Part shown: positions 48,855-57,334 of the stretch, one piece after another
Numbering within the stretch: the stretch's first letter is position 1
How the letters are laid out: each line of letters starts with the position of its first letter
Source: Streptomyces sp. NA04227
GTDB taxonomy: Bacteria; Actinomycetota; Actinomycetes; Streptomycetales; Streptomycetaceae
Assembly: GCF_013364195.1 (NCBI RefSeq)
Contig: NZ_CP054918.1
Location: 6,809,001-6,873,000 of the forward strand
Direction: 5' to 3'
Length of the DNA stretch: 64,000 nt
Notes under the pieces: generated by a model
What the model was told of the DNA's origin: nothing
Databases searched by the model: none
Seen by the model: the letters and a program-made list of their open reading frames with translations, nothing else
Position numbers and translations under genes: made by a program

Positions 48855-48918
48855 GTGCGGTGCGAGCTCCCCGTCGTCGCGCTCCCCGTGGGGCGACGAC
48901 GGGGAGCTCACACCGCAC
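48855..48918. terminator. 26-bp near-perfect hairpin
   Basis: The arms at 48855-48880 and 48893-48918 pair over 26 bp with a single mismatch, around a 12-nt loop. The core is GAGCTCCCCGTCGTCGC. It lies in the 277-bp gap after the Mrr-like gene and 73 bp before the next gene's start. It is far longer than an ordinary terminator stem, though termination is the simplest use. Confidence 0.7.
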
Positions 48919-48991
48919 GGGGCCGGGCTGCGAAAGGCCTGCCCCCCAGCCCGCACCCCGGCTTCACCGACGCCCAGGTAAGGAGCCCACC

Positions 48992-49999
48992 GTGCCCCTC
49001 AACCGCCGCCTGCTGTCCCCTCGCCGCTGGAGCCCGCCCCCGGCCCCGGCCGACAGTGGCCGTACGGCTGTGACCGGCCCCTTCACCGTCGACCGCCGGC
49101 TCGCGACGGGCGGTCACGGCCCCGAGGACGTCGTCTTCGACCGGCACGGCGCGCTGCTCACCGGCCTCGCCGACGGCAGCGTGGTGCGCATCGACCCGGA
49201 CACCGGCTCGCGCACCGTGGTGGGGAACACCGGCGGGCGGCCTCTGGGGCTCGAAGCCTGCCCCGACGGCGGTGTGTTGGTCTGCGACCACGACCGGGGG
49301 CTGCTGCACATGTCCGCCGACGGCTCGGTCCGGGTGCTGGTGGACACCCTCGCGGGGAAGCCGCTCACCTTCGCCAGCAATGTGGTGCGGGCCCCGGACG
49401 GAACCCTCTGGTTCACCGTGTCCACCACGCGCTGGGACCTGGAGCACCACATCGGCGACATCATCGAGCACTCGTGTACGGGCATGCTCGTACGGCGCGA
49501 CCCCGACGGCACCGTCACCGTCCTCCTCGACGACCTCAAATTCGCCAACGGCCTCGTCCTCGCCCCGGACGCCTCACATCTGCTGGTCGCCGAGACCGGC
49601 GGCTACCGGGTGCGCCGCTACTGGCTCACCGGTCCCAAGGCGGACACTCTTGAGCCGTTCGCCGAGAACCTCGCGGGGCTGCCGGACAACATGAGCCTCG
49701 GCAGCGACGGCCTCGTACGGGTCGCCGTGGCGGCCCCGCGCAACGCCCTCCTGGACAGGCTCCTGCCGCTCCCCGGCCTCCCGCGCACCTTGCTGTGGAA
49801 CCTCCCCGAGGCCATCCGCCCCAAGCCGGTCCCGATCGCCTGGGTCATGGCCTACGACCTGGACGGCCGCCTGGTCCAGGACCGCCGCACGGACGACGGC
49901 TCGTACGGCTTCGTCACCGGCGTCGCCGAGTACGAGGGGACGGTGGTGGCGGGGAGCCTTCACGAGGAGGACGTGGTCGTGCTGACGTCGTCGTACTGA
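48992..49999 (+). CDS. Strictosidine-synthase/SMP-30-like propeller protein
   Basis: A 335-residue six-bladed beta-propeller of the strictosidine synthase/SMP-30/LRE family. Seen: GPEDVVFDRHGALLTGLADGS split over the first blade (about 38-58), RPLGLEACPDGGVLVCDHDRG (about 85-105), FASNVVRAPDGTLWFT, the family's FANGLVLAPDASHLLVAETG (about 183-202), and LPDNMSLGSDGLVRVA. Bacterial members act as lactonases or esterases on unknown substrates. There is no signal peptide. The GTG start is fixed by AAGGAG 9 bp upstream. It converges on the aminotransferase gene, with 36 bp between stops. The function is not predicted further. Confidence 0.88.
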   Translation: MPLNRRLLSPRRWSPPPAPADSGRTAVTGPFTVDRRLATGGHGPEDVVFDRHGALLTGLADGSVVRIDPDTGSRTVVGNTGGRPLGLEACPDGGVLVCDHDRGLLHMSADGSVRVLVDTLAGKPLTFASNVVRAPDGTLWFTVSTTRWDLEHHIGDIIEHSCTGMLVRRDPDGTVTVLLDDLKFANGLVLAPDASHLLVAETGGYRVRRYWLTGPKADTLEPFAENLAGLPDNMSLGSDGLVRVAVAAPRNALLDRLLPLPGLPRTLLWNLPEAIRPKPVPIAWVMAYDLDGRLVQDRRTDDGSYGFVTGVAEYEGTVVAGSLHEEDVVVLTSSY

Positions 50000-50035
50000 C
50001 GGCGGCCCGACGGCTCACTGCCGCGCGTCAGCTCC

Positions 50036-51403
50036 TCAGAGCTTGCTCCACGCCTCGACGAGCACATGCCGGATGATCTCCTCCATCTCGTCGAACACGG
50101 CCTGGTCGGCGATCAGCGGCGGGGCGAGCTGGATGACCGGGTCGCCGCGGTCGTCGGCCCGGCAGTAGAGGCCGTTGTCGAAGAGGGCCTTGGAGACGAA
50201 GCCGTAGAGGATGCGTTCGGACTCCTCGTCGGTGAAGGTCTCCTTCGTCGCCTTGTCCTTGACGAGTTCGATACCGCGGAAGAATCCGTCGCCGCGGACG
50301 TCACCGACGATCGGCAGGTCGCGGAGCTTGTCGAGGGTGCGGGCGAAGGGCTCCTCGTTCTTGAGCACGTGGTCGCACAGGGCCTCGCGCTCGAAGAGGT
50401 CGAGGTTGGCCAGGGCCACGGCGCAGGAGACCGGGTGCCCGCCGAAGGTGTAGCCGTGCAGGAAGGTGTTGTCGCCGCGGTAGAAGGGCTCGGCGACGCG
50501 GTCGGACACGACGGTCGCGCCGATGGGGGAGTAGCCCGAGGTCATGCCCTTGGCGCAGGTGATGATGTCGGGGACGTAGCCGAGTTTGTCGCAGGCGAAG
50601 AGGGTGCCGAGGCGGCCGAAGGCGCAGATGACCTCGTCGGAGACCAGCAGGACGTCGTGCCGGTCGCAGATCTCGCGTACGCGCTGGAAGTAGCCGGGCG
50701 GGGGCGGGAAGCAGCCACCGGCGTTCTGTACGGGTTCGAGGAAGACAGCGGCGACCGTCTCAGGGCCCTCGAACAGGATCTGCTGCTCGATCTGGTCGGC
50801 CGCCCAGCGGCCGAAGGCCTCCGGGTCGTCGCCGTGCAACGGGGCCCGGTAGAAGTTGGTGTTGGGGACCTTGCGGGCGCCGGGAACCAGGGGCTCGAAG
50901 GGTGCCTTGAGCGCGGGCAGGCCGGTGATGGAGAGTGCTCCCTGCGGGGTGCCGTGGTAGGCGACGGCGCGGGAGATCACCTTGTACTTGGTCGGGTTGC
51001 CGGTCAGCTTGTGGTACTGCTTGGCCAGTTTCCAGGCCGTCTCCACGGCCTCGCCGCCGCCGGTGGTGAAGAAGACCTTGTTGAGGTCACCGGGGGCGTG
51101 CGAGGCGAGCCGTTCGGCGAGTTCGATCGCCTTGGGGTGGGCGTAGGACCAGACCGGGAAGAAGGCCAGTTCGCCGGCCTGCCGGGCGGCCGTCTCGGCC
51201 AACTCCCGTCGCCCGTGGCCTGCTTGGACCACGAAGAGGCCCGCGAGGCCGTCGAGGTACTTCCTGCCCTGCTCGTCCCAGATGTGCACGCCCTCGCCCC
51301 GCACGATCACCGGCACCCGGCCGGACTCGTAGGAGGACATACGGGTGAAGTGCATCCACAGGTGGTCGTACGCGCGCTGCGAAAGTCCTGCTGCGGCGGT
51401 CAT
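50036..51403 (-). CDS. Putrescine/GABA-type class III aminotransferase
   Basis: A 455-residue PLP-dependent aminotransferase, class III. Seen: GVHIWDEQGRKYLDGLAG (about 38-55), TTGGGEAVETAWKLAKQY (PLP phosphate loop), AYHGTPQGALSITG, FLEPVQNAGGCFPPP, VLLVSDEVICAFGRLG (cofactor Asp) and the Schiff-base Lys in TCAKGMTSGYSPIGA. The pattern matches omega-amine:pyruvate/putrescine aminotransferases (SpuC-like). It would convert putrescine to 4-aminobutyraldehyde, the substrate of the dehydrogenase divergently encoded at 52061. It overlaps the Lrp-type regulator by 4 bp, so the two are translationally coupled. GGAGAACC precedes the ATG at 51403. Confidence 0.9.
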   Translation of the reverse strand: MTAAAGLSQRAYDHLWMHFTRMSSYESGRVPVIVRGEGVHIWDEQGRKYLDGLAGLFVVQAGHGRRELAETAARQAGELAFFPVWSYAHPKAIELAERLASHAPGDLNKVFFTTGGGEAVETAWKLAKQYHKLTGNPTKYKVISRAVAYHGTPQGALSITGLPALKAPFEPLVPGARKVPNTNFYRAPLHGDDPEAFGRWAADQIEQQILFEGPETVAAVFLEPVQNAGGCFPPPPGYFQRVREICDRHDVLLVSDEVICAFGRLGTLFACDKLGYVPDIITCAKGMTSGYSPIGATVVSDRVAEPFYRGDNTFLHGYTFGGHPVSCAVALANLDLFEREALCDHVLKNEEPFARTLDKLRDLPIVGDVRGDGFFRGIELVKDKATKETFTDEESERILYGFVSKALFDNGLYCRADDRGDPVIQLAPPLIADQAVFDEMEEIIRHVLVEAWSKL

Positions 51404-51876
51404 CCGGTTCTCCAGGTGTAGGTCTGCTTGCGGAGTTTGAGGTAGACGAAGCTCTCGGTGGAGCGAACGCCGGGCAGTGTGCGGATCCGTTTGTTGATCA
51501 GTTCGAGCAGGCCCTCGTCGTCCTCGCACACGGCCTCGACCAGCAGGTCGAAGGAGCCTGCCGTCATCACTACGTAGGCGATCTCGGGAATCTCGGCGAG
51601 CGCCTCGGCCACCGGGTCGACGTCGCCCTCGATCTTCAGACCGACCATGGCCTGACGGTGGTAACCGATCGTCAGCGGGTCGGTCACGGCGACGATCTGC
51701 ATGATGCCCTGCTCGGTGAGCCGCTGGACGCGCTGCCGGACGGCGGCCTCCGACAGGCCCACGGCCTTGCCGATGGCTCCGTAGGACCGGCGGCCGTCCT
51801 CCTGGAGCTGCTCGATGATCGCCTTGGAAACCTCGTCGACGGCGGGTGGACCGCCGCTCCTCTCACGTGCTGTCAC
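51400..51876 (-). CDS. Lrp/AsnC-family transcriptional regulator
   Basis: A 158-residue regulator. The N-terminal HTH (about 14-62; IIEQLQEDGRRSYGAIGKAV, GLSEAAVRQRVQRL) is followed by a C-terminal RAM/ligand domain (about 75-150; LKIEGDVDPVAEALAEIPEI, MTAGSFDLLVEAVCEDD). It lies directly upstream of, and overlaps, the aminotransferase gene, and is divergent from the aldehyde dehydrogenase, so it very probably controls putrescine breakdown. The GTG at 51876 sits unusually close to GGAGGT; I see no better in-frame start. Confidence 0.9.
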   Translation of the reverse strand: MTARERSGGPPAVDEVSKAIIEQLQEDGRRSYGAIGKAVGLSEAAVRQRVQRLTEQGIMQIVAVTDPLTIGYHRQAMVGLKIEGDVDPVAEALAEIPEIAYVVMTAGSFDLLVEAVCEDDEGLLELINKRIRTLPGVRSTESFVYLKLRKQTYTWRTG

Positions 51877-51922
51877 ACCTCCAGCCAAACATGAACCATG
51901 TCTGCCACGCAAGGCTTGAGAG

Positions 51923-51966
51923 ACTAATTTCGTTGTGATGGCCCGTATTGACAACTGATTTCGATG
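51923..51966. promoter_or_regulatory. Direct repeats, candidate Lrp binding region
   Basis: ACTAATTTCGTTG (51923) and ACTGATTTCGATG (51954) are a near-identical pair with starts 31 bp apart, three helical turns, in the 184-bp divergent promoter between the Lrp-type gene and the aldehyde dehydrogenase gene. A TTGACA at 51948 overlaps the second copy. Binding by the adjacent Lrp protein is inferred. Confidence 0.45.
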
Positions 51967-52060
51967 CAGCGAGGGTCTAGAGCGACTCTTATAGTCGTTG
52001 CTTTGGACCCCCTCCGGTGGCCGAGGCCGACCGGCGGGACCCGTACGAGGAGAGATACGT

Positions 52061-53497
52061 ATGAGCGAGCCGTATGTGCTGCGCAACCACATCGCCGGGG
52101 AGTTCCGCCCCGCGGCGGACGGGCGGACCATGGACGTCGAGGACCCCGCGACAGGTGAGGTCTACGCGACCGCACCGCTGTCGGGTACCGCCGACGTCGC
52201 CGCGGCGATGGCGGCCGCCGCCGGGGCCTTCCCCTCCTGGCGGGACACGACTCCGGCCCGGCGCCAGAAGGCGCTGCTCGACATCGCCGACGCGATAGCC
52301 GCACGGTCAGGTGAACTGCTCGCGGTGGAGTGCCGCGACACGGGGAAGCCGCCCGCGCCCACCGCCGAGGAGGAACTCCCGGCGCTCCTTGACCAGATCC
52401 GCTTCTTCGCCGGAGCGGCACGGGCGTTGGAAGGCAGGTCGGCGGGCGAGTACATGGCGGGCATGACCTCGTACGTGCGCCGGGAACCGGTCGGTGTCTG
52501 CGCGCAGATCACCCCGTGGAACTACCCGATGCTGATGGCCGTGTGGAAGTTCGCTCCCGCGCTCGCGGCGGGCAACACCGTGGTCCTCAAACCGGCCGAG
52601 ACCACGCCCGCCTCGACCGTCCTGCTGGCGGGCATCCTGGCGGAGGTGCTCCCGCCGGGAGTCTTCAACGTGCTGTGCGGCGACCGCGAGACGGGCCGGG
52701 CCATGATCGAGCACCCGGTACCGGCGATGGTCTCCCTCACGGGTTCGGTGCGCGCCGGGCGGGAGGTGGCCTCGGCCGCGTCCGCCGGCCTCAAGCGCGC
52801 GCATCTCGAACTGGGCGGCAAGGCGCCGGTCGTGGTCTTCGAGGACGTCGATCCTGCCGCCACCGCGCGGGCCGTCGCCGAGGCCGGGTTCTTCAACGGC
52901 GGCCAGGACTGCACCGCCGCCACCCGGATCCTCGTACAGGAATCCGTGTACGAGGAGTTCGTCGCCGCGCTGACCGAGGCGGCCAGGGGCCTCGCGACCG
53001 GGCCCCCGGAGAGCCCCGGCGTGTTCTACGGGCCCCTCAACAGCGCCGCCCAACTCGACCGCGTCCACGGTTTCATCGACCGGCTGCCCGCGCACGCACG
53101 GGTCGAGACCGGCGGTGAACGCGTCGGCGACAAGGGCTACTTCTACGCCCCGACCGTCGTCTCCGGCCTCAGGCAGGACGACGAGATCGTCCAGGAGGAG
53201 GTCTTCGGGCCGGTCGTCACGGTGCAGTCCTTCCGCGACGAGGCGGAGGCCATCGCCTTCGCCAACGGTGTCGAGTACGCCCTGGCCTCCTCGGTCTGGA
53301 CCCGCGACCACGCCCGCGCGATGCGGCTGTCCAAGCTGCTCGACTTCGGCTGTGTGTGGATCAACACCCATATCCCGCTGGTCGCCGAGATGCCGCACGG
53401 CGGCTTCAAGAAGTCCGGCTACGGCAAGGACCTCTCCGGCTACGGCTTCGAGGACTACACCCGCGTCAAGCACGTCATGACGTCCCTGGACGGCTGA
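52061..53497 (+). CDS. Gamma-aminobutyraldehyde-type dehydrogenase
   Basis: A 478-residue NAD(P)-dependent aldehyde dehydrogenase. Seen: QITPWNYPMLMAVWKFAPALA (about 147-167, part), the cofactor stretch with SLTGSVRAG, the catalytic Glu in HLELGGKAP (about 248-256) and the nucleophilic Cys in FNGGQDCTAATRIL (about 280-293). The N-terminus MSEPYVLRNHIAGEF and the GGQDC active site match aminobutyraldehyde dehydrogenases, which produce GABA from 4-aminobutanal. It is divergent from the aminotransferase/Lrp pair and completes putrescine-to-GABA. GAGGAGAGATACGT precedes the ATG. A bidirectional terminator follows the stop. Confidence 0.9.
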   Translation: MSEPYVLRNHIAGEFRPAADGRTMDVEDPATGEVYATAPLSGTADVAAAMAAAAGAFPSWRDTTPARRQKALLDIADAIAARSGELLAVECRDTGKPPAPTAEEELPALLDQIRFFAGAARALEGRSAGEYMAGMTSYVRREPVGVCAQITPWNYPMLMAVWKFAPALAAGNTVVLKPAETTPASTVLLAGILAEVLPPGVFNVLCGDRETGRAMIEHPVPAMVSLTGSVRAGREVASAASAGLKRAHLELGGKAPVVVFEDVDPAATARAVAEAGFFNGGQDCTAATRILVQESVYEEFVAALTEAARGLATGPPESPGVFYGPLNSAAQLDRVHGFIDRLPAHARVETGGERVGDKGYFYAPTVVSGLRQDDEIVQEEVFGPVVTVQSFRDEAEAIAFANGVEYALASSVWTRDHARAMRLSKLLDFGCVWINTHIPLVAEMPHGGFKKSGYGKDLSGYGFEDYTRVKHVMTSLDG

Positions 53498-53511
53498 GCC
53501 CCGGCGTACGA

Positions 53512-53545
53512 GTGCCCGCCTCCGTAGGCGTACGGAGGCGGGCAC
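53512..53545. terminator. Bidirectional terminator between converging genes
   Basis: GTGCCCGCCTCCGTA and TACGGAGGCGGGCAC form a perfect 15-bp stem with a GGCG tetraloop, between the aldehyde dehydrogenase and the DUF4436 gene. Confidence 0.85.
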
Positions 53546-53566
53546 GGTGCGGCGGCGCGCGAGGGA

Positions 53567-54439
53567 CTACCCGGCCGCCTCCTCGGCGCGCGGTTCGGCC
53601 CGGACTCCCGCGACCACCACGGTGAACACGCAGAAGGCGATGACCGGTTCGACCCAGAGGAAGGCGAGGTAGTCGAGCAGGCACCCGATGGGCGGGGCCC
53701 CGGGTGCGGTGTTGCGGAAGGCGGCCAGGGCGAACAGGGTGGCGGCCATCCAGCCGAGGGCGGGCCAGACCAGTCCCTTGCGGCCGCTGAGCAGGAACCA
53801 GGTGGCGACCAGGACGCCGACCGCCAGGGCCCACATCGCCGCCATCATGAAGAGGGCGAACAGGAACACACTGCTGGAGCGCTCCAGGTTCAGGTCGAAG
53901 ACGGCGGCGCCGTCCGCCGTGTCGGCCCGTACGTTCACCGCGAAGAGCGCGTCGTTGTTGGACACGCTCATACGGACCGGCACCTCCCGGCCGCCCGCCT
54001 CCGCGCTGAACTCGAGGGCCGTCCGGTAGGAGTCGAACGGGTAGTCCGTGATCGAGCCGTCGGTCAGGGTGACCGGAACCTGGGCGGTCGCGATTCTGCT
54101 GTGCGCGGGGAAGGACAGGTCGCCGCGGACCGCGGAGGAGGTCTGCAGCACCAGGTCCCGGGCCGGTGAAAGACCCCCGGCCTCCGCCAGCCCGCCCCTG
54201 GGTGTGACCAGGACCCGCAGCGTCAACTGCCGTGCGGCGGCGTCCACTTTCTGCACCGAGGTGGTGATGTCCACCCGGTCCGCGGCGCCGCTGCCGGCGG
54301 TGTGCCGGGTGTCGGCACCGATGCGTTCGCCGTACTGCAGCCAGACACCCAGCGCGACGGCGGTGGCCACCGCGAGCGCGACCAGGCCGGGAGCGAAGAG
54401 CTTCCGTGCCACGGAGGCCGTACGACTGGTCCGGGTCAC
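53567..54439 (-). CDS. DUF4436 membrane protein
   Basis: A 290-residue protein. TM1 at about 12-32 is followed by an extracytoplasmic beta-rich part (about 40-175; VQKVDAAARQLTLRVLVTPRG, DYPFDSYRTALEF), then three membrane helices (about 190-285; SSVFLFALFMMAAMWALAVGV, NTAPGAPPIGCLLDYLAFLW in two helices). The YPFDSY motif and topology match DUF4436 membrane proteins. GGAGAG before the GTG at 54439 decides the start. The gene lies 32 bp downstream of the secreted agmatine-deiminase-like gene on the same strand, so they are probably co-transcribed. The function is unknown. Confidence 0.85.
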   Translation of the reverse strand: MTRTSRTASVARKLFAPGLVALAVATAVALGVWLQYGERIGADTRHTAGSGAADRVDITTSVQKVDAAARQLTLRVLVTPRGGLAEAGGLSPARDLVLQTSSAVRGDLSFPAHSRIATAQVPVTLTDGSITDYPFDSYRTALEFSAEAGGREVPVRMSVSNNDALFAVNVRADTADGAAVFDLNLERSSSVFLFALFMMAAMWALAVGVLVATWFLLSGRKGLVWPALGWMAATLFALAAFRNTAPGAPPIGCLLDYLAFLWVEPVIAFCVFTVVVAGVRAEPRAEEAAG

Positions 54440-54471
54440 GATGCTCTCCGCTCGCGGCAGTTGGGGTCGGC

Positions 54472-55611
54472 TCAGGCGGCGGGCTTGCCGGGCTGGTCGT
54501 GGGTGGCGCAGTGGATACCGCCACCGCCCGAGGCGATGGTGTCGATCCGTACCGGCACGATGTCGCGGTCGGGGAAGTGCTCCTGGAGGATGCCCTTGGC
54601 CCGGTCGTCGGCGCGGGCGTCGCCGAAGCGGGGCATGAACACCGAGTCGTTGGCCACGTAGAAGTTGGCGTAGGTGGAGACGAAGTCGTCGCCGGCACCG
54701 GTGATCTTGTCGAGGTCGGGCTGCGGGAGGTCGATGACCTCCAGCTTCCTGCCGCGGGCGTCGGTCGCCTTGCGCAGGACCTTGCGGGCCTGGTCCGCCG
54801 AGCGGGACCACACGTCCGGCGGGGTGCCGGGGAAGGCCTTGTCGACGAGGACGACGCCCGGGGCCGTGAAGCGGACGAGACTGTCGACGTGGGCGTCCGT
54901 GATGTCCTGGCCGCGCACTCCGGCCAGCCAGATCACCTTCTTCACACCGAGGGCCCGCTTGAGTTCGGCCTCGATCCGGTCGCGGCTCTTGCCGGGGTTC
55001 CGGTTGGCGTTGACGATCGAGCTCTCGGTCACCAGGAGCGTGCCCTCGCCGTCCGTCTCGAACGAGCCGCCCTCACCGATGAGCGGGGCCTTGCTGCGGG
55101 CGATGTCGTACTCGGCCAGCACACGGCGGCCGACCAGGGCGTCGTTCTTGTGGACCTGCTTCTTGCCCCAGCCGTTGAAGTTGAAGTCGACACCGACGAG
55201 CTTCCCGCCTTCCTCCACGAAGACCGGAACGGTGTCACGGGCCCACAGGTCGTCCACCTCCAGCGGGATCACCTCGACCTGGGAGCCGCACGCCCGCTGC
55301 GCCGCGTCGGCCTGGCCCGGCCGGGCCATCACCACGACCTCCTCGTACTCCCCGATCGCGCGGGCGATGCGCGCGATGTCCTCGCGTACGTAGGGCAGGT
55401 CCTCCGCCCACACCGAGTCGAGGGCGGGCCAGGACATGAACGTACGGACGTGGCTGTCCCATTCCGCACCAAAGTGCCGGGAACCGGCGGAGGTCGAGGT
55501 CGTCGCACCGGCGTCGTCCTCCGGACCGCAGGCGGCGGCACCGAGGGCGAGCGCGCCGACTCCGGCGAACGTACGCAGGACACTGCGGCGGGACATCGGG
55601 TCAGGGGACAC
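54472..55611 (-). CDS. Tat-exported agmatine-deiminase-family lipoprotein
   Basis: A 379-residue guanidino-group hydrolase of the PAD_porph/agmatine deiminase family. Its N-terminus MSRRSVLRTFAGVGALALGA has a twin-Arg motif followed by AAC, a lipobox, so it is expected outside the membrane. Catalytic motifs: DDLWARDTVPVF (Asp), GEGGSFETDGEGTLLV, HVDSLVRF (His) and GGGGIHCATHDQP (nucleophile Cys about 368). It would deiminate agmatine or a related guanidine (possibly peptidyl-arginine) outside the cell. GTG 55611 with GGAG upstream is preferred over the TTG at 55623. It is followed by DUF4436 and lies 116 bp from paralogue 2. Confidence 0.88.
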   Translation of the reverse strand: MSPDPMSRRSVLRTFAGVGALALGAAACGPEDDAGATTSTSAGSRHFGAEWDSHVRTFMSWPALDSVWAEDLPYVREDIARIARAIGEYEEVVVMARPGQADAAQRACGSQVEVIPLEVDDLWARDTVPVFVEEGGKLVGVDFNFNGWGKKQVHKNDALVGRRVLAEYDIARSKAPLIGEGGSFETDGEGTLLVTESSIVNANRNPGKSRDRIEAELKRALGVKKVIWLAGVRGQDITDAHVDSLVRFTAPGVVLVDKAFPGTPPDVWSRSADQARKVLRKATDARGRKLEVIDLPQPDLDKITGAGDDFVSTYANFYVANDSVFMPRFGDARADDRAKGILQEHFPDRDIVPVRIDTIASGGGGIHCATHDQPGKPAA

Positions 55612-55727
55612 GGAAATCTCCAATGGTTCGGTGAAGCGGCGGTTCCGGACGGGACTTCCGGATTCCGCCCCGGATCAAGCTATCCGGCAATTGATTCGTA
55701 CTCAGTTGTCTGCGGGTTTGTGTCGGA

Positions 55728-56822
55728 TCAGGGCAGGGGTTCCTGCATCGTGGAGCAGTGAATTCCTCCGCCGCCCGCCATGAGCCGGTCGACGTCGATC
55801 TGTACGATCTCGCGGCCGGGAAATGCTCCGGCCAGGGCGTGACGGGCCGCGGCGTCCTTTACGCGGTCCCCGAACTGGGCGGTGACGACGGCGCCGTTGA
55901 CCACATGGAAGTTCATATAGGAATCGACGAAGTCCCGCTTCCGTGAGCGCACCGAGTCGGGGCCCTCCACCGTCATCACCTCGAGGCGGCGTCCGCGGGC
56001 GTCGGTCTCCCCGGAGAGGATCCTGAACTGCTCGCGTGCGTCACGTGCCCACACGTCGTTGCGGTCGGCGGGCGGCAGCTGCACCATGACGACGCCGGGC
56101 CGGATGAACCGGGAGGTCACATCGATGTGGTTGTCGGTGATGTCCTTTCCCCGCACGCCCGGTACCCAGATCATCCGCTCGGCGCCATAGACATCGAGAA
56201 CGGCGTCCTCGATTTCCTGCCGACTCATTCCGCGATTCCGGTTCTTGTTCACCAAGCTGCTCTCGGTGGCCATGACCGTGCCGTCGCCGTCGGTTTCGAT
56301 CGATCCGCCTTCGCCGACGAACTCCGCGGTATGGAAAGGGAGGTCGTTCCATTCGGCGACGCACTCCGCCACGTCGGCGTCGTACGCGTGTTTTTGTTTG
56401 TTGCCCCAGCCGTTGAAATTCAGGCCGACCGCGTCGAGGTGCCCGTGGTCGTCGCTGCGGAACACGGCACAGATGTCGCGCATCCAGAGATCGTCGGTCC
56501 AGATCTCGTCGATGACGGTGACCGAAGAGCCGCAGGCCGCCCGGGCGTCGGCGGCGGTGTCGGCGTCGGGCGCGCACAGGACGACCGGCTCGAAGGCGGC
56601 GACGGTGCGGGCGATGAGGGCGATGTCCTCCTGCACTCCGCCCAGGTGCCGGCCCCAGACCGACCTGCGGGACGGCCAGGACATCCAGGTCCGCGTGTGC
56701 GGGACGTCGTCGGCCGGTACGTACCAGCCGGAGTGGCCGCCTTGGTGGTACGAGTCCCGCGGGGTGGGACGCGTACCGAAGGCGGCGTCGAACATGCGCC
56801 TGACCACGGAGTGTTCGTTCAT
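55728..56822 (-). CDS. Agmatine-deiminase-family protein 2 (cytoplasmic)
   Basis: A 364-residue member of the agmatine deiminase family without a signal peptide. Motifs: WYVPADDVPHTRTWMSWPSR, DDLWMRDICAVF, LNFNGWGNKQKHAYD, GEGGSIETDGDGTVMATESS, NHIDVTSRFI and GGGGIHCSTMQEP (Cys about 356). It is closer to the secreted paralogue 1 (shared NGWGxKQxHxxD and VRGxDITDxHxD) than to paralogue 3. The substrate may be agmatine or another guanidine. ATG 56822 is the family-like start. An operator-like palindrome at 57076 lies about 255 bp upstream. Confidence 0.88.
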   Translation of the reverse strand: MNEHSVVRRMFDAAFGTRPTPRDSYHQGGHSGWYVPADDVPHTRTWMSWPSRRSVWGRHLGGVQEDIALIARTVAAFEPVVLCAPDADTAADARAACGSSVTVIDEIWTDDLWMRDICAVFRSDDHGHLDAVGLNFNGWGNKQKHAYDADVAECVAEWNDLPFHTAEFVGEGGSIETDGDGTVMATESSLVNKNRNRGMSRQEIEDAVLDVYGAERMIWVPGVRGKDITDNHIDVTSRFIRPGVVMVQLPPADRNDVWARDAREQFRILSGETDARGRRLEVMTVEGPDSVRSRKRDFVDSYMNFHVVNGAVVTAQFGDRVKDAAARHALAGAFPGREIVQIDVDRLMAGGGGIHCSTMQEPLP

Positions 56823-57075
56823 GGGGGCTCCACATCGTGCTGGGCCGTCGAGCGGGCCGAGCCGTCGGGTGTGCGAGGGCTCAGCCTGCTCGCCGGTGCT
56901 GCCTCGGTGGTGGCGGCGCGCAGGCCGCCGTCCATCCACCCACCGTCGGCGTCGGCCGCTCGGCCTCGGTGGGGTCCGACGGGGGTCCCGGCAGGTGCGA
57001 CAGGGTCCGGCGGCGATGCGCCGGGGGAGTCGCTGCCGGACCGGGCGGGTGGACGGCTCGGATCCACTTTGACAC

Positions 57076-57093
57076 TGACTGGATTTTCAGTCA
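57076..57093. promoter_or_regulatory. TGACTGAA palindrome, copy 1
   Basis: TGACTGGATTTTCAGTCA, 16 of 18 positions symmetrical, upstream of agmatine-deiminase-like gene 2. It is one of three copies in the polyamine block and of a form often bound by TetR-type dimers. Confidence 0.72.
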
Positions 57094-57228
57094 AATGAAG
57101 GTGGGGTCGCTCGTCGGGTGGGGCGTGCCCAGTGGCGGTGTGTCGCCGGAATCGCGAGGTCGCGTGCCCAGGAGGCGCCGGCCAGGTTTCGGGGCGCGTT
57201 CCGCCCGACCTCGGTCATCCCGCTCTCT

Positions 57229-57246
57229 TGACTGAAACTTCAGTCA
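57229..57246. promoter_or_regulatory. TGACTGAA palindrome, copy 2
   Basis: TGACTGAAACTTCAGTCA, symmetrical except at the central pair, 89 bp upstream of the kinase start. A CTCTTGACTG context means that a -35-like TTGACT overlaps the site, so binding would block transcription to the right. Confidence 0.75.
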
Positions 57247-57334
57247 GGTGCACGATGCGCTGAAACACCCGCCGACCCAGGAGCCCGACGGCCCAGTCGC
57301 CACCGCCCTCGCCGTCTCGCGAAAGAGCACCCCC

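Larger units (their letters stand above)
56823..57334. other. 512-bp divergent spacer with two palindromic sites
   Basis: Lies between agmatine-deiminase-like gene 2 (minus) and the Ser/Thr kinase gene (plus). It contains two copies of the TGACTGAA-type palindrome, 153 bp apart, and no credible gene: frames on either strand are Arg/Pro-rich shadows. The two sites probably serve the two divergent promoters. Confidence 0.55.
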
